Source: Sulfurovum sp. AR (GTDB lineage: Bacteria > Campylobacterota > Campylobacteria > Campylobacterales > Sulfurovaceae). From it: a DNA stretch of 64,000 bases. The DNA is taken from positions 186,001 to 250,000 of the forward strand of contig NZ_AJLE01000002.1 in NCBI RefSeq assembly GCF_000296775.1. The letters run 5' to 3'. Made by a program: the position numbers and the translations under genes. The notes under the pieces were generated by a model, which was given only the letters and a program-made list of their open reading frames with translations, made no database searches and had not been told where the DNA came from. Position 1 is the first letter of the stretch; each line of letters starts with the position of its first letter. Below are positions 24,536 through 36,098 of the stretch, one piece after another.

Positions 24536-25584
24536 TTCTTTTCTCCAAAGCTTTGAAGTACTTTTTTTACTACACTTTCATCAATATCGGATGCCATTTT
24601 ATAGTTACCCATTCCATTAGGTAAGATAAATTTGATACTCCCTTTCGCACTTTTTTTGTCTAAAAAGAAATGCTCATAAAAGTCATCTACATCTTTGATC
24701 ACATAGTCGGTAGGCAAAGAGGCATTTTCCAAAAGTGTTTTGACCGCATCGGCCTCATCTTGTGTAAACAGGCCAAGTTCTACTGCCAAAGCGTTGGCCA
24801 TGACCATACCTATAGCGACTGCTTCTCCATGTAAATAAGTCGTATAGTTGGTTTCATTTTCAACAACATGACCAAAGGTATGCCCGTAGTTCAGTACAGC
24901 ACGTATACCTGCTTCTTTTTCATCCTGATTGACCACCCATGCCTTAAGTTCGACACTCTTCTTGATCACCTCTTTAAGTGTTTCAGTGTCACTGAAATCC
25001 GATTTTTGCAGGAACTCAAAATAGTTTTTGTCAAACATGACTGCCATTTTGACTATCTCCGCGATACCTGCAGCAAACTCTCTTGGAGGCAGTGTTTTTA
25101 AAAATGCAGGGTCTATGTAGACAGCTTTTGGCTGATAAAATGCACCTATGAGATTTTTCCCATATTTGTTATTGACCCCTGTTTTACCTCCTACACTCGC
25201 ATCCACTTGACTCAGTAGTGTGGTAGGTATCTGGATAAAGTCTATCCCTCTTTGATAAATGCTTGCAGTAAATCCTGTCATATCTCCTATCACACCCCCA
25301 CCAAAGGCGATAAGCAGTGATTTTCTATCGAGCTTATGTTCAAAACATTCATTCAGTATATTTTCAACGGTTTCCAGGGTCTTGTACCCTTCCCCATCAG
25401 GGATCGTCACAACATTGAGTTTTGTGGCATGTATGTGAGAAAGAAGTGTTTCAAGATGGTACCCCGCAACTGTCGGGTTTGTCACTACAACAACATTGGT
25501 GTCAAAAGTAAGTTGGGGTAATGCATCAATAGTAATATCATAAGTGATGTTTTGAGCATGAGCTAATTCGATAGGGACGATCAT
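24532..25584 (-). CDS. aroB: 3-dehydroquinate synthase
   Basis: A 350-residue AroB, which converts DAHP to 3-dehydroquinate in the shikimate pathway using NAD+ and a divalent metal. Visible: I-P-D-G-E-G-Y-K (about 61-68), A-F-G-G-G-V-I-G-D-M-T-G-F-T-A near 92-106, the substrate loop T-T-L-L-S-Q-V-D-A-S-V-G-G-K-T-G-V-N and the metal His in N-Y-G-H-T-F-G-H (about 228-235). Full length. The stop overlaps the mscS start; the upstream COG3400 gene ends about 90 bases before it. Confidence 0.93.
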   Translation of the reverse strand: MIVPIELAHAQNITYDITIDALPQLTFDTNVVVVTNPTVAGYHLETLLSHIHATKLNVVTIPDGEGYKTLETVENILNECFEHKLDRKSLLIAFGGGVIGDMTGFTASIYQRGIDFIQIPTTLLSQVDASVGGKTGVNNKYGKNLIGAFYQPKAVYIDPAFLKTLPPREFAAGIAEIVKMAVMFDKNYFEFLQKSDFSDTETLKEVIKKSVELKAWVVNQDEKEAGIRAVLNYGHTFGHVVENETNYTTYLHGEAVAIGMVMANALAVELGLFTQDEADAVKTLLENASLPTDYVIKDVDDFYEHFFLDKKSAKGSIKFILPNGMGNYKMASDIDESVVKKVLQSFGEKK

Positions 25585-25675
25585 ATTGGTAAAACCTTGC
25601 GCGTTATTATTGGCTCTATTTTATCTTATTTGTGATTAAGTATCGTTTTAAAGGATTTTAGACCCCATAGAGCCT

Positions 25676-28369
<2,694 letters not shown>

Positions 28370-28420
28370 TATTTAACGACTTTAATACTAAGAAATATTA
28401 TTAAATTATATTAAATACTA

Positions 28421-29311
28421 TTATCGTCTATACGGGACTTTGGCAGAAGGGGTCTCTTTGGATGTATGCTCTAAATGTGTATCCTGATCATCAAAAAATA
28501 TATCTGCACCGAATGCTTTCACAACCTCATATTTTTGTACACCGCCCTGGAAAAAGGCTTCATCTACACGAACACCCCACCCCTCTAAGGTTCCTAATAC
28601 TCTTTCATGTGTGGAAAAGTTTCTTGCCGTTACCAGTGCTGTACGTATAGGTGATTTTTCCATGGGAAACTTGTCCTGTATCTCTGATATCGTTTTAAGG
28701 AACTTGAAAAATGGTCCTTGACTCAACGGATTCTTGGCATTTTCACGTTCGTGTTCTATGAACGCTTCCAGACCTTTTTCCTGATAGACTCTCTCACTCT
28801 CGTCTCCAAAGAGGACAGCATCCCCATCGAAGGCTATTTTTACCATATCACTCTCCTCAGAGGTGATAGGTGTATGAGGAAGTATGGTTGCAGCAGCCAC
28901 CCCCGAGTTGACGGCTTCTTCAACATCCGGGGAGTGTACAGAAAGGAACAAGTCTACTTTAAACGCTTCAAGATATCTACTTACAGGCGTACCAGCAGTC
29001 CATCCGGTACGTTCTATATCTAGATTATAGTGTTCTATAGATCGTCCTATACGTAAACCAGTTGCAGCATTATTGCGAGAAAGGATGATCACTTCTATCA
29101 GTTTGTTATCAAATTTTTTGTTAATAGCAAGCAGGTTCTGTACAAATTTAAATGCAGAACCTTTGGATAAAGGGTCATCCAAATGAGACAGTTGATAATC
29201 ATAATATGCTTCGAGTCCTTCTTTATCAAAGATACTGTTTTCTTCCTCAAGGCTAAAGAGTGCACGGGATGAGATCGCAATGACAAGTTTGTCTTTTAAG
29301 TCATACGCCAT
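28421..29311 (-). CDS. Cytosolic 5'-nucleotidase (NT5C1-like)
   Basis: A 296-residue member of the PF06189 5'-nucleotidase family. Features seen: L-V-I-A-I-S-S-R-A-L-F-S-L at the start, I-L-S-R-N-N-A-A-T-G-L-R, V-D-L-F-L-S, I-A-F-D-G-D-A-V-L-F-G-D-E-S-E near 175-190 and F-F-D-D-Q at the end of the HAD-like core. Predicted to dephosphorylate nucleoside monophosphates. ATG 29311 has AAGGAAA just upstream and is preferred over 29347. It is convergent with tgt. Confidence 0.85.
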   Translation of the reverse strand: MAYDLKDKLVIAISSRALFSLEEENSIFDKEGLEAYYDYQLSHLDDPLSKGSAFKFVQNLLAINKKFDNKLIEVIILSRNNAATGLRIGRSIEHYNLDIERTGWTAGTPVSRYLEAFKVDLFLSVHSPDVEEAVNSGVAAATILPHTPITSEESDMVKIAFDGDAVLFGDESERVYQEKGLEAFIEHERENAKNPLSQGPFFKFLKTISEIQDKFPMEKSPIRTALVTARNFSTHERVLGTLEGWGVRVDEAFFQGGVQKYEVVKAFGADIFFDDQDTHLEHTSKETPSAKVPYRR

Positions 29312-29426
29312 AGGTTTCCTTATAGATGTTTGTCGTATTGTAGTCAATTTTTCTTTAGGGGGCAGAGAGAAGAGTTTACCAAATAAAACCTGTGCTAGAA
29401 TTCTTTTACCAAATCAAAGGTTGAAA

Positions 29427-29774
29427 ATGGAAACACTGTTTGTCTATGGCACGCTGATGCCAAATTGCCCCAATGGCCATGTACTGGAAAATATCACAGG
29501 TAAATTTGTCCCCTCAACCGTACGAGGAAACCTTATCGGTGCCGGTTGGTCAGCCTCAATGGGATATCCGGGCATTAAACTCGACCCTGATGGTGATACG
29601 GTACATGGTTACCTGTTTTACTCACGGAATCTTGATGAGCATTGGGAGTATCTCGATGAATTTGAAGGAGATGAGTTTGTACGTACTGCTGTGAGTGTAG
29701 AGAGATATGATGAACTTGATGTCGATACTTTTATCTATGTCCTCAAGGAAGAGAAAGAACATTTAGAAGAGTAG
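29427..29774 (+). CDS. Gamma-glutamylcyclotransferase-family protein
   Basis: A 115-residue AIG2/GGCT-like protein. It opens with L-F-V-Y-G-T-L-M, the ligand-binding loop of the family, and has the presumed catalytic Glu in D-E-F-E-G-D-E-F at about 80. Members cleave gamma-glutamyl amines or glutathione-derived compounds to 5-oxoproline; small bacterial forms are seldom characterised. ATG 29427 is chosen (AAAGG 6 bases upstream) because the fold begins there; the open frame upstream is probably non-coding. Confidence 0.8.
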   Translation: METLFVYGTLMPNCPNGHVLENITGKFVPSTVRGNLIGAGWSASMGYPGIKLDPDGDTVHGYLFYSRNLDEHWEYLDEFEGDEFVRTAVSVERYDELDVDTFIYVLKEEKEHLEE

Positions 29775-29789
29775 AAAAGTATCTTTGGT

Positions 29790-29795
29790 TATAAT
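29790..29795 (+). promoter_or_regulatory. -10 element upstream of lemA
   Basis: A consensus TATAAT 30 bases before the LemA ATG, in an AT-rich stretch, with AAAGGAAG at the ribosome-binding position. Confidence 0.5.
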
Positions 29796-29824
29796 AAAGC
29801 TATACAACACTTAAAGGAAGAGAA

Positions 29825-30388
29825 ATGAGTTTTGGAAATATTGTTTTACTGATCATTGTAGCTGTCGCTGCGTATCTTGTTGTTATTTATAACAGGTTTA
29901 TATCATTGCGTACGGGTATCGATGCATCATGGTCTGATATCGATGTGCAGTTGAAGCGTCGCTATGATCTTATCCCGGCACTGGTGGATACAGTCAAAGG
30001 CTATAAGGATTATGAAGCAGAGACACTTGAAAAAGTGATACAGGCACGTCAGCAGGGATTGGATGCAGGAAGCATCGATGAAAAGGCTGCCGCAGCCAAT
30101 ATGATCTCCGGGGCCCTGGGTAAACTCTTTGCTCTGGCTGAAGCCTACCCGGATCTTAAGGCGAACACTACCTTTATGAAACTGCAAAATGAGCTGTCAA
30201 GCATAGAAGATGCGCTCCAAAATGCAAGACGTTACTATAATGCCATCGTAAGAGATTATAACTATAGACTTGATGCTTTTCCTGATCTTTACGTGGCAAA
30301 AAAGTTTAACTTTACTCCTCGCGAGTATTTTGAGCTTGATGAGAGTGAAGCCGAAGCTGCGAAAAAGATGCCTAAAATAGACTTTTGA
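29825..30388 (+). CDS. lemA: LemA family protein
   Basis: A 187-residue LemA protein. One N-terminal transmembrane helix (residues 4-24) anchors a helical bundle containing the signature R-T-G-I-D-A-S-W-S-D-I-D-V-Q-L-K-R-R-Y-D-L-I-P-A-L-V (in shorter segments at about 30-55) and N-A-R-R-Y-Y-N-A-I-V-R-D-Y-N near 137-150. LemA proteins are membrane-associated and of unclear function, often paired with DUF2207 or TPM-domain proteins, as here where the next gene starts 4 bases later. Confidence 0.92.
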   Translation: MSFGNIVLLIIVAVAAYLVVIYNRFISLRTGIDASWSDIDVQLKRRYDLIPALVDTVKGYKDYEAETLEKVIQARQQGLDAGSIDEKAAAANMISGALGKLFALAEAYPDLKANTTFMKLQNELSSIEDALQNARRYYNAIVRDYNYRLDAFPDLYVAKKFNFTPREYFELDESEAEAAKKMPKIDF

Positions 30389-30392
30389 TCTG

Positions 30393-32264
30393 ATGAAAAC
30401 ACTACTCATCCTCGCCCTCCTTTTTTGGGGCTTGAATACCTCTGCTTATGCTGAAAAGATCTCAAATTATAAGATAGATGTTACGGTAGAACAGAGTGGT
30501 GAACTCTCTATCGTAGAGTCTATCACCTATGACTTTGAAGGTTTAAGAAAGCACGGGATCTTCCGTGATATACCTTACACCATCAAAAGAAACAACCTTA
30601 TAAAAGATCTGGGGCTCTATGACTTTTCGGTGCAGCTTGATGGGGGTATCATAGAGTGGCAGCAGTCCACTCTTGCTTCTACGCAGGCAGGAGATGTCAT
30701 ACGTTTGAAGATTGGTTCAGCTCATACCTATATTACTGGAAAACACCTCTATAAGATCGCTTACCGTGTAAAAAAAGGTGTGCTTCCGGCTGCTCAAAAT
30801 GAAGAAGATGATGCCATACGTTGGAATGTTATCGGTACAGGTTGGCAGATCCCTATTCATAATGTTGAAGCAAATTTCTTCCTGCCCTCCTCTCTGAGTC
30901 AATATGACATCGTACTCTCAACGTCTACAGGTCGTTATGGTTCAAAGGCTTCTTCCGCTAAAAGCGTGTGGATTGATCCAAGACAACTGCAAGTAAAAGT
31001 AGTAAAACTGTATCCCCATGAAGGAGCAACGGTCGAGCTAGCTTATCCGGCCGATCTTTTAGATCAAAATGGACTGGAGAATGTCAAAGCCACTTTTGTG
31101 GAGTGGTTTTTAGCCCATATCCACTGGGCTGCATTGATTGGTTTTTTGCTCTATTTTTATCATACCTACACCAAGAACAGAGGATTTGTTGACAAACGGT
31201 CTATCGCAGTACAATATGAACCTCCAAAAGGGCTCAGTCTGTTAGAATCAGGACTTGTTCTGGACAAGTTCACTGACAATAAAGACTTTGCAGCAGCTGT
31301 CCTTGAACTGGCACACTTGGGACACCTTGAGATAGACCAAAGAGAGAAGAAACTTGATCCTCTTTTGATACGTAAAGAGAGTAATACAGCAAATTTAAGA
31401 ATGGACCAGAAGTATCTACTTGATCATGTACTTTTTAAAGGAAAAAACAGTTTTATGCTCTCCTCTGGATCCGAAGAAAAAGCATCAGCACTGCAAAAAG
31501 GATTCAAATATATCAACGATAACCTTTACACCTGGTCGGTGGCAGATGGATATATGGTAGAGAATCCACAAAGGGTACGTAAAAACTTTTTAGCCAAGAG
31601 TATTCTACTTTTATTGCCTGTTGTAGGATTGGTGCTTTACAACCTCTATCTGCAGTTTGGAGAAGAGGTGATCTTTCTTCTTATCTTTCCTCTTGTCTTT
31701 GGTGGTGTAGGTCTAAATATTATGACGCTGAATAAAAACTGGTTCTCTAAAATAACAGGTCTTATCTTTGCTATAGCAGGAATGATGCCTTTTCTTGCCA
31801 TACACAAGGAAGGGATACACTTCCATGAATTGATACTAGGTCCTTTGGGGGTTTTGATCGTACTGGTGGCATCTTTGGTTTTTACCTATAGGAAAATAGG
31901 AAAATTTACACAAAAAGGTGCTTATGCATCGAAACATCTACTGGGATTGAAAGAGTTTATCAAACGGGTAAAGCAAGATGAAATAAAAAGACGTTTAGCG
32001 ATGGACCCGCTTTACCTGGAAAAAATGTTGCCGTATGCCGTTCTTTTTGATGAATCGGACCATTGGCTCACCTTTTATGATATTCTACATGTAGACACGC
32101 CATATTGGTATCATGGAAATGTTTCAGGTCTGGGTCGATTCTCCTCTTCTCTCAGTGCAGCATCTACTTCGCCTTCCAAGAGTTCTAACGGCGGTAGCGG
32201 CTTCTCAGGTGGAGGTGGCTTCTCCGGCGGCGGCGGTGGCGGCGGCGGCGGTGGCAGTTGGTAA
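30393..32264 (+). CDS. DUF2207 membrane protein with glycine-rich tail
   Basis: A 623-residue protein. Signal peptide (1-20), an extracytoplasmic DUF2207 domain (about 21-235) with G-I-F-R-D-I-P-Y and R-W-N-V-I-G-T-G-W-Q-I-P-I, a helix at about 243-257, a cytoplasmic part, paired helices around 403-445 and 460-495, and a C-terminal G-G-G-G-F-S-G-G-G repeat ending in G-S-W. The same layout occurs in other DUF2207 proteins paired with LemA. The tail resembles the Gly-rich end of TPM-domain proteins. Function unknown; probably a membrane complex with LemA. Confidence 0.9.
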   Translation: MKTLLILALLFWGLNTSAYAEKISNYKIDVTVEQSGELSIVESITYDFEGLRKHGIFRDIPYTIKRNNLIKDLGLYDFSVQLDGGIIEWQQSTLASTQAGDVIRLKIGSAHTYITGKHLYKIAYRVKKGVLPAAQNEEDDAIRWNVIGTGWQIPIHNVEANFFLPSSLSQYDIVLSTSTGRYGSKASSAKSVWIDPRQLQVKVVKLYPHEGATVELAYPADLLDQNGLENVKATFVEWFLAHIHWAALIGFLLYFYHTYTKNRGFVDKRSIAVQYEPPKGLSLLESGLVLDKFTDNKDFAAAVLELAHLGHLEIDQREKKLDPLLIRKESNTANLRMDQKYLLDHVLFKGKNSFMLSSGSEEKASALQKGFKYINDNLYTWSVADGYMVENPQRVRKNFLAKSILLLLPVVGLVLYNLYLQFGEEVIFLLIFPLVFGGVGLNIMTLNKNWFSKITGLIFAIAGMMPFLAIHKEGIHFHELILGPLGVLIVLVASLVFTYRKIGKFTQKGAYASKHLLGLKEFIKRVKQDEIKRRLAMDPLYLEKMLPYAVLFDESDHWLTFYDILHVDTPYWYHGNVSGLGRFSSSLSAASTSPSKSSNGGSGFSGGGGFSGGGGGGGGGGSW

Positions 32265-32366
32265 CTGAACTTATAGGATCTATGAAACCATAAAAGTCTA
32301 TCCTATACTGAGCATCAGCGCCTCTTTATGTAATCCAGTCACTAAAGCATATTCTTGAGCATTTTA

Positions 32367-32978
32367 TCACGTGATGAGTTTCTTTGCGATCTCTGCGACA
32401 TATGCTCCCTGGTATCGTGCTCCGGAAAGCTCATTTTTACTTGGGAACCGACTGCCATCACCACCAGCGATCGTTGATGCACCATATGGAGAACAACCAC
32501 TGATCTCTTCCATCATCATTTGTCCCTGGAACGTATAAGGCAAACCTGCAATGATCATACCGTGATGCAAGAGTGTAACATGGAAGGTCAATATCGTGGA
32601 TTCCTGTCCACCATGCTGGGTACTTGAACTCGTAATAACACTTCCTACTTTGCCTACCAACGATCCTTCCATCCATAGTTTCCCGGTACTATCAAGAAAT
32701 TGTCGCATCTGTCCACACATATTTCCAAATCGGGTAGGTGTTCCGAAAATGATCGCATCAGCCTCACTCAGCTCCTTTACCGTGCATATAGGTATATGAG
32801 ACTGCTGTTTCTGGGCTTCAGTCGCACCCATTTTTTCTAATATTCCCTCGGACAAAGTCTCTGGAACTCGGCGAATGATAGCTTCTGCATTTGCAACAGA
32901 TCGTACGCCTTCAGCAGCTTCTTCTGCCAGCCTGTAGATATACCCGTACATTGAATAGTAAACGATCAATACCTTCAT
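32367..32978 (-). CDS. wrbA: NAD(P)H:quinone oxidoreductase WrbA
   Basis: A 203-residue type IV flavodoxin-like quinone reductase. The FMN phosphate loop is S-M-Y-G-Y-I-Y-R at residues 9-16; G-T-P-T-R-F-G-N-M near 80 and [10 protein letters not shown] near 117 are WrbA signatures, as is the terminal G-A-R-Y-Q-G. It reduces quinones by two electrons, avoiding semiquinone radicals. The start has no strong ribosome-binding site. A perfect inverted repeat (33066-33088) lies about 90 bases upstream and might regulate it. Confidence 0.92.
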   Translation of the reverse strand: MKVLIVYYSMYGYIYRLAEEAAEGVRSVANAEAIIRRVPETLSEGILEKMGATEAQKQQSHIPICTVKELSEADAIIFGTPTRFGNMCGQMRQFLDSTGKLWMEGSLVGKVGSVITSSSTQHGGQESTILTFHVTLLHHGMIIAGLPYTFQGQMMMEEISGCSPYGASTIAGGDGSRFPSKNELSGARYQGAYVAEIAKKLIT

Positions 32979-33065
32979 CTTAACACCCTATTTTTTATAT
33001 CACTATAGTTAAAATTTGTGTACTTTCTATGTAGCAGTTACATAATTCATAGTGTGAAAGCTTAA

Positions 33066-33088
33066 AAATATGTCAATTTGACATATTT
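33066..33088. promoter_or_regulatory. Inverted-repeat operator candidate, copy A
   Basis: AAATATGTCA and its exact complement TGACATATTT flank a 3-base centre (ATT). The right half contains TTGACA, a -35 match for rightward transcription. The central 17 bases recur with one change upstream of the gene at 62528. It lies between divergent wrbA and the frameshifted small gene. Confidence 0.6.
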
Positions 33089-33125
33089 GTAGCTTTTCTA
33101 GGATCCTTTACCCTACAATGTCGTC

Positions 33126-33466
33126 ATGTATAACAAAAAAAAGAAAGACTCTATATCTGTGACCTACTGGACAACCCTGCTGTTCCCTATCCATCTTACT
33201 ATGTATTAAGCTGTGCTATGCATAGTAATGAGATGTTGCAAACGGCTCTGATAGCCCTGCATAGTTTTGATTTCAGCTATTATGAAACGGCCAAAAGCTA
33301 TGAAGATATCTTTGCCATGTTCCACTCAGGAACCTTCCCTATCTATAAAGAAAAATACATTGTTGGATATTTTGGAAATAAAATGATGTATCTGGAATCA
33401 AATGGATGGAAAGGAATGCCTGCAACAGAGGAGATATTTAAGATAGAAAATTGGCTTGTGTGTTAG
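33126..33466 (+). pseudogene. Small unknown gene split by a -1 shift at an A8 run
   Basis: From ATG 33126 the frame closes after 27 codons (TAA 33207-33209). Reading shifts to the -1 frame at the heptamer A-AAA-AAG (33137-33143) give one continuous 113-residue protein: M-Y-N-K-K-K-E-R-L-Y-I-C-D-L-L-D-N-P and on through the 82-residue ORF at 33218-33466. The 33218 ATG alone has no ribosome-binding site, and the shifted frame upstream of it is open back to 33134 and reads like protein. I recognise no family. It may be a disrupted gene, a slippage-expressed gene, or a homopolymer sequencing error. Confidence 0.55.
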
Positions 33467-33679
33467 ATTTAAAAAAATAATTTGAACAAATTTTAGTTAT
33501 AAGTTTTAAATTAAGAGTAATTTTATCTTATTTGGTTACAATTCGGTCATATCTTAGGTATGGCAGTTTTTTTTATTCTTCCTCCTTTTAGAAAAACATT
33601 GTTGTCTCGACTACCAACGAAACAAACCCAACCTTGCTGTATCTAAGATAAAATTTCCTTCAATTTACAATTTCAGTAA

Positions 33680-34045
33680 CTATCTATATCTGTGGCGATT
33701 ATCGTATTGTTTTCGATTTTGATAATAACCATATTGACCTACACGTGCACTATAACGGTGTCCATGATGGTATCGATATCCATTATGGTAATAGTGCCCA
33801 TCTCTAAATCTGTAACCTTTATAATAATAAAATCCATCACGATAATATCCACCATAATAATATCTACCGTCGTAATAATAGTATGGACGATCATAATAAT
33901 GTGGGTAACTAAATACGGATGCCGCAACAACACCAACCCCTACACCAGTAGCAAAAGCGCGTTCCTGCGGATTACAAGCATTAAAGATCAATGCTGAAGT
34001 CAGTATGCTTGCTGCACCTATGAGTTTAAGATTCCTTCTTACCAT
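33680..34045 (-). CDS. Exported Tyr-rich YYYGG-repeat protein
   Basis: A 121-residue protein. An N-terminal hydrophobic segment (residues 6-22) ends in a Cys (I-F-N-A-C), possibly a lipoprotein though the lipobox is imperfect. The second half is extraordinarily rich in Tyr, Gly, His and Arg: Y-Y-Y-D-G-R-Y-Y-Y-G-G, F-Y-Y-Y-K-G-Y-R-F-R-D-G-H-Y-Y-H-N-G-Y. The same pattern forms two full repeats in the protein at 60733-61320. ATG 34045 has GGAAAG upstream and gives the signal segment directly. Probably an envelope-located structural or metal-binding protein. No enzyme motif. Confidence 0.75.
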   Translation of the reverse strand: MVRRNLKLIGAASILTSALIFNACNPQERAFATGVGVGVVAASVFSYPHYYDRPYYYYDGRYYYGGYYRDGFYYYKGYRFRDGHYYHNGYRYHHGHRYSARVGQYGYYQNRKQYDNRHRYR

Positions 34046-34140
34046 CCTACTTTCCTTTATAGTGATCATTGAATTAAATGATAAACTAGAAGTATGTAAT
34101 AAGTGTGAAATCATTAAGGCATCTAAAGGATACTTTTGAT

Positions 34141-35208
34141 CTATGCCTCTCCACCTCTCAACACGTCTAATACGTTTGTAGCGTATGAACCTTTAGGCAA
34201 TACAAAATTCAGTTCATAGTGGGCTTTTTCTTCGATATATGTTTTCTTAATATCCGTTACCTGTATCCAGGCATACCTTCTGGCACCATTGAGGTTTATC
34301 TCCTCAGCAAATGGTGATTCTATGAGACCTGCTGTACCTTCTGCTCTCTTTGTTTTTTTACCGGGAAGCAGTCCTGCAGGTGCGATGTCTTTTTCTGCAA
34401 AACGTTTGGCTTCTTCTTCCAGGTTCTCCACCGTAAATAAACGTCCGTAAGGATAGTGCATCATTACATCACCCTCTACCAGTTTGAAGAAGTTTGGCTG
34501 TGACTTTGTACCTTTGAGTGAGCCTTTGGGTAAGTTCAATACCTGCTCCGTTTCAGCTTCAGTGAACTTTTCAAGCAAGTGACTCAGTTCCATACGTTTT
34601 GAGAGCCATTGGTTGAAAAGATAGCTTTGGTAGGCACCCATCAAAAACTCTTTTGTTTTTCTGTCACGTATTTTCAGGCTTCCCTCTATCAGTTTTTTAC
34701 CATCTTCCCAGTTGTTTCCATCTGTCCCGAAACGTTGGTTTCCAAAGTAGTTTGGTACACCATTTTCGTCGATCCACTTCAGTACAGAATCCAGTTTGTC
34801 TTTTTGGACACCAAGCACTTTTTTCAGACGAATTTTGAAACGATTACCTTTCAGATGCCCTACACGTATCTTGTTATTGTGGAGGACCATAGAGAGGATC
34901 TTGATCTTATCATGTGAAAAGGCCTTTAACTTCTCCTCAAATTTCGCTGGCAAAGAGATGTACTGAATCGTCATAGCATGTTTGTCTTTTAACCCTGCAT
35001 ATCCCATGTCACGGCGTCGTATGCCTACATGGTTGGAAATGACATCAAGCATCTCCCATGTCGTCAACTCTTTTTTACGTACTTGAAGTACCAGATGTTC
35101 ACCCTCACCCGTAAACTCATACAGTGGTATCTCTTCAACAGTAAAGTCTCGAGGAGAAGAGTTAAATACAAATTCATTTTTGACGTTCAGTGGGTAGATT
35201 AGCTGCAT
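34141..35208 (-). CDS. truD: tRNA pseudouridine(13) synthase
   Basis: A 355-residue TruD, which isomerises U13 in certain tRNAs. The catalytic motif G-L-K-D-K-H-A is at about 77-83 (Asp80), preceded by R-R-D-M-G-Y-A; P-N-Y-F-G-N-Q-R-F-G near 150 and a TRUD insertion domain follow. Length is normal. The gene starts opposite gph with about 215 bases between them. Confidence 0.92.
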   Translation of the reverse strand: MQLIYPLNVKNEFVFNSSPRDFTVEEIPLYEFTGEGEHLVLQVRKKELTTWEMLDVISNHVGIRRRDMGYAGLKDKHAMTIQYISLPAKFEEKLKAFSHDKIKILSMVLHNNKIRVGHLKGNRFKIRLKKVLGVQKDKLDSVLKWIDENGVPNYFGNQRFGTDGNNWEDGKKLIEGSLKIRDRKTKEFLMGAYQSYLFNQWLSKRMELSHLLEKFTEAETEQVLNLPKGSLKGTKSQPNFFKLVEGDVMMHYPYGRLFTVENLEEEAKRFAEKDIAPAGLLPGKKTKRAEGTAGLIESPFAEEINLNGARRYAWIQVTDIKKTYIEEKAHYELNFVLPKGSYATNVLDVLRGGEA

Positions 35209-35423
35209 GGATTTCTTTCAAAAGTTAATAATTCCAGCATTTTAGCTAAAAAATGTATAATCGCCCAACTAAACATGCACAATACATAAATTATCGGTTA
35301 TTTGTACGAACGAACATAATTCACCTACAAACGGTGTTCTTTTATTTGTACTATAAATGAAAATTTGGTATTGTATATAAAAATTATATTAATTATTCAA
35401 TAACATTATATAAAAGGTAAAAT

Positions 35424-36098
35424 TTGAAATTCACTAATAAAGAAGTCATTTTATTTGATCTGGATGGCACACTGATCGACAGTGTACCGGACTTGGCAAC
35501 CGCAGTAAATCATATGTTAAATGCATTACACCGTGAAACGTTCAGTGAAGATACGATTCGTTACTGGGTGGGGAACGGGGCACAGGTTTTGGTCAAACGT
35601 GCTTTATCAGGACAAACAGAAATAGACGAGAAGCTGGATCCTACTTTGTTTGAAAAGGCTTTAGATATCTTTTTAACGTTCTATGGAGAAAATCTTTGTA
35701 TCGATACGGCGGCGTATCCCAATGTATCAACCACACTGCATACCTTAAAGGAAAAAGGCTACCGTTTGGTGATCGTGACCAATAAACCTTTTGATTTTGT
35801 CGGCCCTATCCTGGAAGCCCTCGGGCTTGATGGCGTGTTTGACTTTTGGTTGGGAGGAGACAGTTTGGAGAAAAAGAAACCAGACCCCCTCCCTTTGCTG
35901 CATGCTTGCGAGCATATGAATGTCAGCATATCGCAATGTGTGATGGTAGGCGATTCTAGAAATGACCTCTTGGCTGCCAAAAACTGTGGTATGCAAAGTG
36001 TTGGTGTAACTTATGGGTATAATTATGGTGAAGAGATAGGAATATACGACCCAACATTTATCATAGATGATTTTTCGGAGTTAAATGCACTGTTATGA
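35424..36098 (+). CDS. gph: Phosphoglycolate phosphatase
   Basis: A 224-residue HAD-superfamily phosphatase. Motif I is F-D-L-D-G-T-L-I-D-S (11-20), motif II V-T-N-K (about 119), and motifs III/IV K-K-P-D-P and M-V-G-D-S-R-N-D. Cap type and similarity fit Gph, which removes 2-phosphoglycolate formed by Rubisco side reactions or DNA repair. Family HAD enzymes overlap in specificity, so the name is likely rather than certain. The TGA overlaps the ATG of the next gene (36095-36098). Confidence 0.88.
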   Translation: MKFTNKEVILFDLDGTLIDSVPDLATAVNHMLNALHRETFSEDTIRYWVGNGAQVLVKRALSGQTEIDEKLDPTLFEKALDIFLTFYGENLCIDTAAYPNVSTTLHTLKEKGYRLVIVTNKPFDFVGPILEALGLDGVFDFWLGGDSLEKKKPDPLPLLHACEHMNVSISQCVMVGDSRNDLLAAKNCGMQSVGVTYGYNYGEEIGIYDPTFIIDDFSELNALL

